Positions 11,801 to 22,734 of a DNA stretch of 64,000 nt are shown one piece after another. The stretch's first letter is position 1. Every line of letters begins with the position of its first letter. Made by a program: the position numbers and the translations under genes. The stretch is from Saccharina japonica (taxonomy: Eukaryota; Sar; Phaeophyceae; Laminariales; Laminariaceae). The stretch spans positions 170,989-234,988 of the forward strand of contig MEHQ01000915.1 of the NCBI GenBank assembly GCA_008828725.1, given 5' to 3'. The notes under the pieces were generated by a model, which had not been told where the DNA came from, made no database searches, and saw only the letters and a list, made by a program, of their open reading frames with translations.

Positions 11801-13560
11801 GGCTTCCGACCCTTATTCAGAACCCGTGTTTCAGATTCATGTACCACGAGCAAAGTCATATATATGTGGGTGCTCGGTTGTTGTTGTTGTTGTTGTTGTT
11901 GTTGTAGCTCCGTTGGCAGCGCAGCGGCAGCACAAGCAAACAAGCTTCGCCGCTTTTTTCTCGGGGCGGGGACTCCGGCCTTTTATCCTGAAACTGATTT
12001 CCAGAGCATCATGTGGCCACGGGGCGAAAATGTAGTACATACATACGTAGTGTGATGGTGTTTTTGCCCATCATCATGTTATCGTAGTAGTTTCTCCGGC
12101 TGCAGCCTCGCTGCTGTCTCGCCGCAAGGCCTCCGGCCCTGTCTGACCTGTTTTTGTTTTTTTCGTTTTGCGGATCTGGGCACGAACAAAAATTCGGCGA
12201 CAACAATGGTTGCTTATCTTCTGGTAGTTCCACCGGTAGCGACGACGGTGTAATGGTCGTTTTTTCGCGGCGGGGCCTAGCTTCGGCTCTTACTATGTTC
12301 AAAAATTGAGTTTCAGATCACGCGGCCGTGAGCGAAGAAGTTTATGATCACTTGGCCGCGAGCGAAGCGATGTGATTGGCTGCTGCGTTGCGTAATTCCG
12401 CCGGAAGTGGCAGCACCTTCACCGTTTTTCTCGCGGTGGGGACCTCCGGCCGATATTCCTCAGCCGTGCTTCAGATCATGTGGCCACGACAGACGGAGAA
12501 GTTGTGTGTAGCGTATATTATACTAATAGTTGCCTTTACTGCGCCGTTGTAGCCCCGCCTTATGCGCAGCGGCATAGCACAACAAACAATGCTTCGCCGC
12601 TTTTTCTCTCGGCGGGAACCCCATCTCTTATCCAGAAACTGATTTCCAGATCATCATGTGGCCACGGGCGAAGTTGTCGTGCTGTACGTAGTGTGATTGG
12701 TTGTGGCCACCATCATGTCGTCGTAGTTTCTCCGACAGCAGCAGCAGCACCACCACCACCACCACCACCACCAGCTTCGCTGCTATCTCGCTGCGGGGCC
12801 TCCGGCCCTTCTTAAAACTGTTTTTCGCTTTTCAGGTCTGGACGCGAGCGAAATTGGGCGAAACCAAAATGGCTGTCTTGTCTTGTTGTGGTAGTTCCGC
12901 TGGCAGCCACGGCAGCAAAGTTCTCCCCTTTTTCGCGGCGAAGCCTAGTTCCGGCTCTCGTTATTCAGAAACTGATGTTCAGATCAGTAGACCACGAGGG
13001 AATTACGGAGTGTTGATTGGTTGCTGCGTACGAGCATATTTTCGCCAGCAGTAGTGGCAGCAGGCCTCGCCGCTTTTTTACTCTCGATCGCATTTCCGGC
13101 CCTTAAGGTCGGCCCTTATTGTTCATAACCCGTGTTTCAGATCATCTGGCCACGAGCGAAGCTGTGTGTGTGGTTGTTTTTGCTGTGTTGTTGTCGCTCC
13201 GCCGGCAGCGCAGCGGCAGCACAATCAAACAAAAGCTTCGCCGTTTTTTTCTCGCGGCGGAGGACTCCGGGTCTTTTATCCTGAAACTGGTTTCCAGATC
13301 ATCATGTGGTCACGGCCGAGCAAAGTTGTAGAACATACTGTTGTAGTGTGATTGGTGGTTGTCATCATGTTGCTGTGTAGGTTCCACTGTTGTCACGCCG
13401 AGGGGTCTCCGGCTCTTCTGTAACTGCTTCTTCGTTTCCCAGACCTAGACGCAGGCGAAGTTGCTGTGTTGTGGGAATTTGCTGCGTTGTGGTTTTTTCA
13501 CCTTTTCTCTCGCGGGGTGTGTAGCGGAACGATTGTGACACGAACTTGCTGGTTGTAGCG
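8900..13560. repeat. Higher-order tandem array: ~150-bp subunits in ~630-bp units
   Basis: A landmark (TCTGGACGC-AGCGAA-TTGGG) recurs near 9420, 10075, 10707, 12175, 12837 and 13443. Allowing for the 838-bp insertion at 10893-11730, spacing is about 606-662 bp. Inside one unit, 'GCGAAGTTG...GTGATTGGTTG' landmarks at about 10075, 10219, 10365 and 10537 give a subunit of about 145-170 bp. Subunits share TTCTCGCGGCGGGG, CTCCGGCCCTT and CAGATCATCATGTGGCCACG blocks. Subunits within a unit differ more than equivalent subunits of neighbouring units, which is the hallmark of higher-order satellite structure. A fragment of the GACGC-TIR MITE family sits at about 9225-9312. Open frames within are chance. 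Confidence 0.8.
10893..11730. mobile_element. Foldback (long inverted repeat) element inserted in the tandem array
   Basis: Two arms of about 400 bp (10893-11296 and about 11339-11730) are reverse complements with only occasional differences; both arms end in TACAGTAGTAACC. The loop (11297-11338) is a direct repeat of the inner end of the left arm (a 42-bp unit ending TTACTGACAG). The arms match nothing else in the array, and the array resumes directly on both sides, so this is an insertion. No transposase is encoded, so it is probably non-autonomous, or it arose by inverted duplication. The low divergence suggests it is young. Confidence 0.85.
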
Positions 13561-13589
13561 CGCGCGCGGGGGGTGGTACAAACTTGTTG

Positions 13590-13770
13590 CGTGCCTTAGT
13601 CATTTGACTATTGCCGCGCATCCCTTTCTAGATGGAGCGGGGGGGAGCCTGCTTATTTATTGCCCCTGCCTTCGTAATTTGCTCTTTGACCACGCATGTC
13701 TTTCGAGACGGAGAAGCACCATTCCTGCGCCTTAGTAGAGACACAACCTTCAACAGTTGGGGCGCTCATT
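13590..13770. repeat. Two old copies of short element family B
   Basis: The segments GTCATTTGACTATTGCCGCG and TTTGACCACGCATGTC, each followed by CTTTC-AGA-GGAG, match copies at 42492-42620, 47606-47690 and 48258-48390. Family B is a diverged relative of the C-tailed family described at 34844-35123. Confidence 0.55.
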
Positions 13771-14037
13771 AAGCTGTTTCCATACGAAGTATAGTACATC
13801 GAAACGTTTTGCTTATCTTGTCCTGGGGGCGGTCACAATTGTGTTAAAACCCGTGGCGTGGAGTTGGATCCTAAAAGGCGGTTTTGGAAGCACACAGGCA
13901 TACTACTGTATAGTAGTAGTACACGGCTTATTCGTAGACTACTATTAATAGGTATGACGCGTGCTATACGATAGAGGTATATGGTATACCTTTTTTTGGC
14001 TGAAATATTTTCTGAAATGATTGGGCTCCCTAACCCC

Positions 14038-14135
14038 TTAACCCTTATAGGACTGGAGTCCCGTTTTGGGGACAAAGTACTTAGAATTAGAGTGGTTTTG
14101 TCCCCAAAACGGGACTGCAGTCTTAAAAGGGTTAA
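14038..14135. mobile_element. piggyBac-like MITE (TTAA-flanked hairpin)
   Basis: TTAACCCTTATAGGACTGGA at one end is mirrored by TCTTAAAAGGGTTAA at the other, with GTTTTGGGGACAAA / TTTGTCCCCAAAAC arms. A TTAA target plus CCC...GGG termini are the signature of piggyBac-superfamily elements. A sister hairpin, with GGTCCCACGAATTTGGGG, follows directly (to about 14222). Confidence 0.6.
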
Positions 14136-14419
14136 GAACTGGTCCCACGAATTTGGGGACAAACTACTTGGAATTAGTGTGGGACATTTTTTTTTTCAGT
14201 TATGAATGGGTTTATAACCCAACATCGTCGGTCTTTCGTTCTCGCGCCGCAATATGTTTTCATTGTACATATATACGATATACCGAGCCTCATTTGCCAA
14301 ACAGCAAAAATACCAGTACTCGTAGAGATCCCGAAAACTCCGTTTTTGTTTTCCGTTTTTTTTTTTTAATTGCCAGAGGGTTTAATTTTATCTGAAATGG
14401 GTGCAATATAAATAATCAT

Positions 14420-14830
14420 AAGGGTCCGTTTTAACGAAGAAAAAAAAAACAATATGGAAAAAAAAAAAAAAAAACGCTTTTCGTTGGTCAACACGCGCAC
14501 CAGCACCAAAGATTAGGATCTTGGGGGGTGCTGGTGCGTGTGTTGACCAATGAAAAGCGAATTTGAATGTATTTTTCCCAAATTGAATTTATTTTATACT
14601 CGTTAAGGGCCCATATTAACGAGTATAAAATAAATTCAATTTGGAAAAAATAAAATTCAAGTACGCATGTCATTGGTCAACACACGCACCAGCACCAAAG
14701 ATTACGTAGGATCTTTGGGTATATTCTTGGGTGGTGGTGCGGGTTCTGACCAATGAAAAGCGGATTTGATTTTTTTTTTTCCAAATTGATTTTTTTTTTT
14801 CTTCGTTAAAACGGGCCCTAATATGGGCCC
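14420..14830. mobile_element. Two foldback units in tandem (GGGCCC-TIR family)
   Basis: Each unit of about 205 bp is a palindrome. The outer arms read GTTTTAACGAAGAAAAAAA with CAATTTGGAAAAA; the inner arms read CATTGGTCAACACACGCACC and its complement around an AAAGATTAGGATCTT loop. The pair boundary is at about 14610. The same arrangement of two units occurs at 37317-37735. Confidence 0.75.
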
Positions 14831-15025
14831 TAAATATACCAAAATTAGAGTTAATTAATTATTTATTTTCTGCCATGGTGGTACTGTCCCTCGGGTAGCG
14901 CTTTTTTTTCCCCTCCATTTGGGCGAGGTATAAAGCTCCTCCAAGAGAGTGCTGAGCCTCAGAAAAAGCATGGTCATCTCTACCGTAGTCTGCGTCGTTA
15001 TGCCCCTTGTTGAGCAGGTAGAAAA

Positions 15026-15284
15026 GACGCGTGCTACGGTGGTAGAGGTAGCACTTTTGGGCCGAATCGTTTTCTGAACGATCGGGCTCCTTAACCCAAA
15101 TTCGTCGGACTTTCATTTTTTTTGTGACGAATAATGTTTCAGGAGTATACTTCCGGTCATGAGATTTCGCATATCCGGTAGCACTTGTATTTTACCCCCA
15201 ACATCGTATATTCGGTGAGGTATGACGCTCCTTAAGTGAGGAGCTCAGAAAAAAAGATGGTGCACCTCTATCGTAGCATGCGTC
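15026..15284. mobile_element. GACGC-TIR MITE, complete copy
   Basis: Terminal inverted repeats GACGCGTGCTACGG..TAGAGG and CCTCTATCGTAGCATGCGTC bound about 259 bp. Internal blocks 'GGGCTCCTTAACCCAAATTC', 'GTCGGACTTTCATTTTTTTT' and 'CTTAAGTGAGGAGCTCAGAA' are shared with 22202-22454. No coding capacity. Confidence 0.7.
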
Positions 15285-16084
15285 GAAAAGGCAAAAGGAA
15301 TAACACAAGTAGTACTATTGTTACATACCAGGTAGGTATCGATTTTGGGCTGAGGGCAAGTAGAAAGAGCCAAATGATAAATGAGTCAAATGATTAATGA
15401 TGTATACCTGTCTGTTAAGCGAACGTAACATTGTTAGCTTCAGCAGGATGGGTTGATGTATCGTTCATGTTGCATGTGTTTCCGTATGTAAGTTGTGGGC
15501 GTGTAGTCGGGGTTATCTCCTTGCTGTGTGGTTTTGTTTGGCATTCCTTCTTCTTCCTGTATAGCTCTAGACTACCAGAGATGTTTATGTATGTTTGTTG
15601 CTGGTTCAATTATGAGTTACCAGGTATCAATTTGTTTTTGTTCTGTCACGAGTCACGAGGCACATTGATTGAAAAAAAAATGCTGGTGGCATTTGTTAAG
15701 ACCCGCCGTCGCTATCGAGCCGCCGCGTGTGGGCGAACGGAACATAATATGTAAAAAGAATGCGCCTTATTTGCCGTTCCCCCGCAAAAATAATAAAAAA
15801 AACACCGCGAAAAAAAAAAGACAAAATGCTTCTACGCAGCTCCCAAAGTTGAGTATCAACTATTATTCAATCGCTCGAACTCACAGCTGACGTATTTATA
15901 ATCATTTTATTTTTGTACTAAACATATTTCATTTGCCATCTGACAATGTGCATAGCGAGCCTAGAAATAATTCACTTTCCGGAACATAAATAGAGAGCGA
16001 GTCACAGGAGGGAACAGTACGGCATTACAGCATTACAGCAGTGTGCCTTCTTACTCGTAGTAGTGGCGAGAAAGAAAAGTCGTG

Positions 16085-16330
16085 CTCGCAGTTTTTTTTC
16101 TGGTCCCTACGCACTTTTCTGATTCCTCCGCACTTTTTTTAATTCCTCCGCACTTCTCTGAGTCTTCCGCAGATTTGGTATTCCTCCGCAGTTTCTGATC
16201 GGTTGTTTTTTTTTCTGATTCCTACATTCCTACTCATTTTTTCTCCTCCGTTAACTTTTCGGTTTCTTTCGCAGAGTTTTTATCCCTCCGCAGTTGGTTT
16301 GTATTCCTCCGCAGTTTCTGAATGTTTTTT
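16085..16330. repeat. Degenerate ~27-bp minisatellite (TTCCTCCGCA-TTTTCTGA)
   Basis: About nine imperfect copies of a pyrimidine-rich unit built on ATTCCTCCGCAC-TTTCTGA. The surrounding sequence (15285-16084 and 16331-17177) shows nothing else recognisable beyond short microsatellite and AT tracts. Confidence 0.6.
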
Positions 16331-17177
16331 GTTTCAGTAATGCCGCATGACACTATGATACGTGTCTTCCTCCAAGGTGCGGGACAAGCCGAGGTAGGTG
16401 TGCGTTCCGAATTATTGACTTATGTATTACTACTCGTAGTATGTACTACACGTACAGTAATAGTAGTATTCTTCATTTAATTTGCCGTCTGACAATGTGT
16501 GTAGCGCTTGCTCCAGTTCATATTATATACCATTTTTTATTTTTTTATTTGACTTCCGACAATGTGCAGGGCGTTATTCATTCAGAATGAAAAAGCTGAC
16601 ACAATTATTCATCGATCCATATGTGTCGTACCAAATCAATCAATCCACACTGGTTCAATAAGTCATCAATTAATTCATTTAATTCACCCCTATAGACCCT
16701 TAGTAGCATACCTTCCTTCCTTTCCGCGTTGCGTTCGGCGTAATCGTGGTGCACCTAATTCTGATATGCAGGTTGTTGTGTTCAGTGTCTGACGTTTTTC
16801 GTCGACTCGCGTGTGCTTGGTGTAAAAATGGAAAACAAAAACGAAACGAGCATATATATACGTATATATATGTATAAAAGAGAATCCAGACCCCAATGAC
16901 TTCCGCCGGCATGTAAGATGTTGCCAACCAGGCCTGACTACACTTGACCGAAACAGACCAATACTAAAGTAGGGGCCCCCAAATGAATAATAACTCTATT
17001 TACTGCTGTACTTACTTCCCACTCTCCTCCTAACCGACGCTTCACCAAAATTAAATCAAGTCTGAAAGTTATTTCATTTGCGGGTAATTTGTGGCTTCCG
17101 ACTTTTATCGTTGTCATTTTTCGCCTCTACTCTCTTGCCGTACGCCAGGGGGAAACAGGAATCGGGCGCATGCTATC

Positions 17178-17267
17178 TTAACCCATTCAAACCCGAAAAA
17201 AAAATATCCCACACTAATTCCAAGTAGTTTGTCCCCAAATCCGTGGGAGCAGTTCTTAAGGGGTTAA
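17178..17267. mobile_element. piggyBac-like MITE, sister subfamily
   Basis: TTAACCCATTCAAACC and TTCTTAAGGGGTTAA bound a hairpin with CCACACTAATTCCAAGTAG and TTTGTCCCCAAATCCG, matching 54899-54986. Confidence 0.6.
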
Positions 17268-17399
17268 GGTAGAGGTGTACCCTTTTTTTCTCTCAGTACG
17301 TAGTAGGCTCCTCACGTGAGTAGGTCTCTACTAATAGCAAGTTAAAAAACGTTTTTTTTTTTCCAAGGAACATAAAAAAAAAGTGATTCGTATGTTTCA

Positions 17400-17624
17400 T
17401 CATGTATCCTTCGAAATGTCGTGTTATTGTTATTCTCTGCGACGTTGGGGAGGGGCTCTACTGGCACAGTACGATAACTGCGGCACCGGCCGCTGCTTCT
17501 CGTTTCCTATCATGATGCCAGTACCCAAGAGTTCCCCCCCCCAGCCAGCTGGCCGGGGCTCTAACATACGTAGTCTCGGACGACCGAGACCCCCAATGGT
17601 AGTAAACCATTGACACACTCCTTG
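17400..17624 (-). repeat. Split direct repeat B2 of the YR retroelement
   Basis: Nearly identical to B1 at 18023-18245 over about 225 bp; both begin CATCATGTATCCTTCGAAAT and end ACCATTGACACAC. It forms the distal 3' end of the element on the minus strand. Confidence 0.85.
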
Positions 17625-17739
17625 TGAGCTCCGAATCGCTACCAGCAAATCGCAAACAATAACTATAAATATAATACGGTGTGGCCTACACCATGTGTAG
17701 CCGCTCCGTTCCATCCACCTTCGAAAGAAAACAGGGCGA

Positions 17740-18020
17740 GTGGGCGGGAGAAAACTGCAACAATAGGCTAGGCCTTTCGCCTATCCACACCAACAGGAGG
17801 TATAGTGTCGTGCCATTCGCCGTGTGCGTCTACTATCCTCACGTAGCTGTGAGCGAGACACTGGAGGTAGACGAGTAGACTTGCTACTTCGTATGCGTGT
17901 TGGTGTACCTTTAACTCCACAACTCCGTTGGTAAGCCCTTCCGTCGCCGGGAGAATCAACCATGTTACTTCGATGTTTGGATGAAATGCACATAATGCTT
18001 TCGCTTTATTATGTTTCACT
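17740..18020 (-). repeat. Split direct repeat A2 of the YR retroelement
   Basis: Matches A1 at about 21445-21735: shared GCCTATCCACACCAACAG, CAACCATGTTA and ATGCACATAATGCTTTCGCT blocks, with many differences and small indels between. It abuts B1, giving the characteristic A2/B1 junction at about 18020. Confidence 0.8.
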
Positions 18021-18267
18021 TCATCATGTATCCTTCGAAATGTCATGTTATTATTATTCTCTGCGACGTTGGGGAGGGGCTCTACTGGCACAGTACGATA
18101 ACTGCGGCACCGGCCGCTGCTTCTCGTTTCCTATCATGATGCCAGTACCCAAGAGTTCCCCCCCCCAGCCAGCTGGCCGGGGCTCTTAACATACGTAGTC
18201 TCGGACGACCGAGACCCCCAATGGTAGTAAACCATTGACACACACCAACTCCGAGGTAGCCTCGAGA

Positions 18268-19234
18268 CTACGGGGTTCTGCCCCATACAGTACCCTGGCC
18301 TGGCTGCGTTAGACCTATCTTCCCAGTCTCTGCTAATTTACGAGATACTATATCTGCGTCCTCCGGATTATTCCGGGTGTACACCTTGGAAGACTCTGGT
18401 GACTTCCATCTACCTTCCCTCTGAATCACCCTCTGCGGAACCTCCCCACCAGCCGCCAGTGTAGTGGCTGCACCGATACGCAATGAATGGAGGGCGACTT
18501 CGCTGGGATTATATCCTGCCCTTTCTACCACCTGGCAAAGTGACCCGAGGGCCTCCGTGTACCCCCACACCCTAACCTCACTATTATACCGATACGACGA
18601 CAGAGGGCCGCTGTCTGGCAATGTCGGAAAACTCGACAGCAGCTCCACCATCAGGGCAACGGCACCGCCGCCTGCTCCTACCCCGGAACGTGCCCCTTTG
18701 GCATCGTCGCGCGTGCGTACAATGACCGACCCTTGCTGTGCTTGGTCGCCCTTGTGGCCTCGGAAACAAACCTCGATGCTAGTGGTTTGGTGCCACTGCA
18801 ACGAGCCCAACTGCTGCCCCCCCGCGTATAGCGCTACATCTGCCCTCCTTAGGCAATGCACGGGGTGCACTACCCCGGACGTCGAGGCGAAGATTTCGTC
18901 CGACCTCGCCACAAAGAAATAACCTAACGCGAGACACATCCATAGAACGCGGTCTCCCGGGCCCTACGACGGGGACATACATTGTCCTTCCAACAACGTC
19001 CCATGAAATCGGGCGGCGAACTATTTTTGCAGTGCCGACGGCAACGTGCGACCGAGCGACCCCCTTCAACGCCCGTTTGACTAAGGGCGATGACGTGGGC
19101 AACTCCATCTGCACGTCTACGCGGTGAAAATGTAACACTGCTACTAGCTTACTTGCAATAGTACTGGCTTGGTTGCCCTCCGACACACCACACCACGCGA
19201 CAAACTCGAGTAACGCCTGAGTTTTCTCCGTCAT
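18268..19234 (-). pseudogene. Fossil tyrosine recombinase of the YR retroelement
   Basis: The N-terminal part (18779-19234) reads like a core-binding domain (SEGNQASTIASKLVAVLHFH). The catalytic part (18268-18939) has LHSLRIGAATTLAAGG with an H-x-x-R box and VYTR with the presumed nucleophilic Tyr, as in DIRS-like and Crypton recombinases. The two parts lie in different frames. It lies at the 3' end of the coding region, next to B1, as in Ngaro/PAT elements. Confidence 0.75.
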
Positions 19235-19270
19235 GGAGTCTGTTGCGTCTTATGTATTGAGCTTCCCCTA

Positions 19271-20936
19271 TCAACCCCCGAAAAGTGGTTCAAGACCGGA
19301 AACTCGACGTATAAGCTCTTCTAGACGATGGCGTAAGAGACCGACTGATGAGCTGGCTGCCAAGACTCCTGAACACAGCTCGACGCCCGCTGACCCCAAT
19401 ACCTCATCGTCAAAATCAAAGTGCCACCACGCACCGGACCCAGTTTCGGGCCCCAAGAAATAACCACCCATGGAGTCGCCGGATACATCCGACCACAGGG
19501 TAAACGCGGGCGGCTGCATGTAACTACGATACGATGGGGCGAAGAAACGATCGGCCAAGGAACCTACCCCTCCTGCGACCATCAGACGCCAGAACGACAC
19601 GTCGGCGTGGAACTCGGGACCCAGTCGGGTCCGTCGGGACGATGCCGTGCGCGTGTGCGAAACGTGGAACTTGGCGCTTCGCGCGCGAATAGTAGGCAAG
19701 CCGTGGTGGTTCAACATACGACGACTAAATACTTTCCCGGCCGTACTACTTCACACAGGTGCAACAACTGACCGATCAAGGACCGTAACTCATCCTCGGA
19801 CGCAACCTCCCGGTCCGAGGGCCACTCGCTTATCAGGTCGCGGAGTCGCTCCAGCTTACCGACGGGCACGGAAATTGCCATGGCCACGGGTGTCAATATC
19901 CCACCCGAGCACACAGCACGGTATCCCGCGACGAAGTCTTCTGGTGAGCCAGCAACGCGGAATCACGTGGGGATCTCAATCCGATTAGTCGGAAATGGTC
20001 CGACGCCAGCGACGCCGACGCGCGTCGACATCGCCGACCATCAGCCCACCAATGTACCTCCACCAGTATCCCGTAATCTACTTAATATCGTGCGAAAAAC
20101 AAGTCTCGTTCCCCACCACCTTGTCCCCGAGGGACTCGACAATCAGGTGGCAAGGGGGGCGGGGGGTCGGTCTGTTTGGGTGGATTCACCGCGACGTGCT
20201 GCGTCGTGATGCTCCCTTGCTCCATCACCACAGCGTCGTCATATGACGTGCGGCGATGAGCATGCTCAAGAGCTGCCGAGAACAAACAGAAAAACCCCGG
20301 TGAACTACTTCCCCCGAACTGCAACCGACGGTCGGCCACGCCCCCTCGCTAAAGCTGTACCCACACACGGGCGCCCCTGCCTATTGAACACTAACTTGAC
20401 GGAACGCCTCAGCCACGTCGATCTTACTCAACACTATACGCGCGCCCGTACCCAACGACGACGCAGGTACAAAATGCGCCAAAAACAATATCACGCAACA
20501 CGCGGTCCAGCTCAACCGGCGGGGCTTGCTCGAAAACACTGTCCGTGTTGACGCTATTCGCGTGGGGGACACCGGGAATGTCAAGTCGTGGATAATCCGA
20601 GTTTTCGATGGCGATACGACCACGGCCAATGGAGACAGCCGCAAGCTGGGAATGTGGCGCGCTGCGTCGCGCGAGAAATAAAGGCGCGCCCAAACCGTAC
20701 ATCGTCAAAATCTTAGCGGGGATCCTGTCAACGTGTGGTGCTACACTACGGTGATTTGAGTATGCTAACGCCGCGCTAACGTCGGTGTCGCCCACTACGT
20801 GAACGGGAGCGCCACGCTCGGCGACAGCCGCTAACTGCTCAACTCCAGGGAACCCTTTACCCCGCCCGAACCAAACATAATCTGAGCCGTACACGCGGAG
20901 CGTCCAGGGCGGTTTCAATGGCTTCCATACGCTCAA
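19271..20936 (-). pseudogene. Fossil reverse transcriptase and RNase H region of the YR retroelement
   Basis: At 20381-20644 the segment RIVLSKIDVAEAFRQVSV carries the motif-A Asp of DIRS-type reverse transcriptase, preceded by KTRIIHDLTFPV. At 19711-19914 DELRSLIGQLLHLCEVVRPG is the thumb/connection signature. At 19271-19717 FTLWSDVSGDSMGGYFLGP is an RNase H core. Frames differ between segments. It is decayed, consistent with the rest of the element. Confidence 0.75.
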
Positions 20937-21444
20937 ACCGGCTACTGCTCGCCCGACACTATTGTATATATGTCTGAGCAGCGTGGCGCAAGACCTTCAT
21001 TCAAAACGTGCTATCATGCAACACGGCACACGGCATATCGCGCAAAAACGGAGCCCGCCTCGTCGCTGTCGCTGCCCGTCATGGTTGCTGTGCCCCCCCT
21101 CTTGTCGCCCACGTCGGGCCTTCAGCACCACCTTGATTTTTCGAGGACAACTCGGCGGGATAGCGCGAAGAAAGACGGCGGGCAGGGATCGTAACCACAT
21201 GTTAGAGAGGGGCGAGGGCGAAGCACTATCCAGGAACCGACCTGGACGAGGGTGGGGGTGGGGTTGCTAACCTTCTCCGCGCTGGCTGCGCCGGCATGCC
21301 ATCAGTATGTATCATCGTATTCGCCACCGAAACCGAGATGGGGCAAGCCATTGTGGTGCAACTATCGCCGGTTCCCCGGTTGGGGGGGTGGGGGGGTTAT
21401 CTCCCCAATACATAGCATTGTGGTGGGACGGAGGAACCAGGCAT

Positions 21445-21735
21445 GCAAAAGAAAACTACAACGGTAGCCTAGCTTCTAGGCCTATCCACACCAACAGCAG
21501 GCCGTGTCGTGTCGTTCGCCCGTCTGCGTCTGCTATGCCGGCTTCGTTGTCAGCGAAACGCTGGAGGCAAGCGAGTGAACGAGTGGGCATGACACTTACT
21601 TCTTGGCGTGCCTGTTGGTGTGCCTCTAGTTCCCAACCTCCGTCGGTGTGCCCTTCCGTCGATCTGAGAATCAACCATGTTATTTCGATGTTTGGATGAA
21701 ATGCACATAATGCTTTCGCTTTATTATGTTTCACA
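21445..21735 (-). repeat. Split direct repeat A1 of the YR retroelement
   Basis: The proximal 5' end of the element on the minus strand; it ends GCTTTATTATGTTTCAC at 21735, the same sequence as the A2 end at about 18020. After it, unique sequence begins (AAATATATACGACC). Confidence 0.8.
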
Positions 21736-21739
21736 AATA

Positions 21740-22200
21740 TATACGACCTGACGATGAAAAATCCCATGGCCCAAGTATATACAACGAAAAATTTACAGTT
21801 AGTTACAGCTGTACAGTAGTATCACAAGAAGAATGAAACTCCGAGGATTTGGGATATTGTAATGAACCCCTCGACGTGTGCCACGATGATAGCGGTGTGT
21901 GGAAGATTGAGCGAAGGAAATCTGGGGTTTGTGGAGAGGTATTGAATCGTTGGCATGATGATTGAAAGAGGGGATCGGGAAAGAAAGGTTTATCAAGTAC
22001 GTATCATGGTGGTGCAGTTGGTTGAGCTGGAGAGACAAGAGGTTGGGAAGGGTTTGAGGCAAGGAAGGAAGAAGACCATCTAGTACGGGGCTCTACTCGT
22101 GGTGTTGACGAGCAAGGGTTTGGCACTGGGTGGAAGGTCGGGCAGTCGAAAGAAGAAGAATTCCAGATTCATAAGCAAAACAAAAGCACTTTTCGGACTA
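21740..22200. other. No recognisable feature
   Basis: Purine-rich plus strand (GAAGGAAGAAG-type) flanking the YR element. No gene or repeat was identified. Confidence 0.4.
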
Positions 22201-22201
22201 A

Positions 22202-22454
22202 CTAGTGCTACGGTAGAGGTAGCACTTTTTGGCTGAATGGTTTTCTGAACGATCGGGCTCCTTAACCCAAATTCGTCGGACTTTCATTTTTTTTGTGACG
22301 AAATCATGTTTCAGAGGATACTTCGGTCATGAGATTTCGCATCCGGCAGACCTTATCTTTTCCTCCAAAATCGTTTTTTTTTGGGTGACGTATGGCGTTC
22401 CTTAAGTGAGGAGCTCAGAAAAAAACATGGTGCACCTCTATCGTAGCATGCGTC
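22202..22454. mobile_element. GACGC-TIR MITE copy with a partial second copy abutting
   Basis: About 253 bp, closely matching 15026-15284 and ending CTATCGTAGCATGCGTC. A partial copy (22455-22530) follows with GAAGTGTTTTCTGAATG and TTCGTCGGACTTCCATTC. Confidence 0.65.
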
Positions 22455-22531
22455 TTCGGCCGAAGTGTTTTCTGAATGCTCCGAGGTTCCTTAGCACAAA
22501 AATTCGTCGGACTTCCATTCTCGTGTTGCAA

Positions 22532-22734
22532 TACAGCAGTACTGGACACCTACAGTAGCAAGAAACAGCCTAATAAGAAAGCCAGGCTGTGAGTTTTAGG
22601 GGGGAAATAATGAATTCAGGAGGTGTTATCTTGAAATTAGTGTAGAAAGCACCCTCTCTCGAATAAGAAATCCAGCCTGGACTATGTATATTTCCTGTTT
22701 CTTATGAGGTGTCCTGCACTAGCTGTAGTGGTAT
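22532..22734. mobile_element. TACAGCAGTAC-TIR MITE (relative of the ACCGGCCC-TIR family)
   Basis: Left end TACAGCAGTACTGGACACC, right end GGTGTCCTGCACTAGCTGTA, inverted. The inner arms GCCTAATAAGAAAGCCAGGC and AATAAGAAATCCAGCCTGG are also inverted. It resembles 25058-25238 and 55279-55573. Confidence 0.55.

Larger units (their letters stand above)
13956..14999. mobile_element. GACGC-TIR MITE copy split by nested elements
   Basis: It starts GACGCGTGCTATACGATAG and ends CTCTACCGTAGTCTGCGTC, the terminal inverted repeat of this family (consensus GACGCRTGCTACGRTAGAGG). The internal 'TTTTTGGCTGAAA..TTTTCTGAAA' and 'GGGCGAGGTATAAAGCTCC' blocks match other copies. Between them sit a piggyBac-like hairpin (14038-14135), a sister hairpin, and two foldback units (14420-14830), so those inserted after this MITE. 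Confidence 0.65.
17395..21735 (-). mobile_element. Tyrosine-recombinase (DIRS/Ngaro-like) retroelement with split direct repeats
   Basis: Read on the minus strand the order is A1 (about 21445-21735), reverse transcriptase (about 19900-20936), RNase H (19271-19717), tyrosine recombinase (18268-19234), B1 (18023-18245), A2 (about 17740-18020), B2 (about 17400-17624). A1/A2 and B1/B2 are direct repeats. This split A1-ORFs-B1-A2-B2 plan is known for Ngaro/PAT-type elements of the DIRS order, which integrate through a circular intermediate with a tyrosine recombinase in place of an integrase. The structure is complete end to end, but the coding part is broken in several places: a fossil. The B copies are nearly identical, the A copies clearly diverged. 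Confidence 0.85.

Noticed and set aside
17395-18245. Two ~225-bp repeats as ordinary LTRs or a satellite pair
   Set aside because: The A1/A2 pair and the position relative to the recombinase show they are B1/B2 of a split-direct-repeat element.
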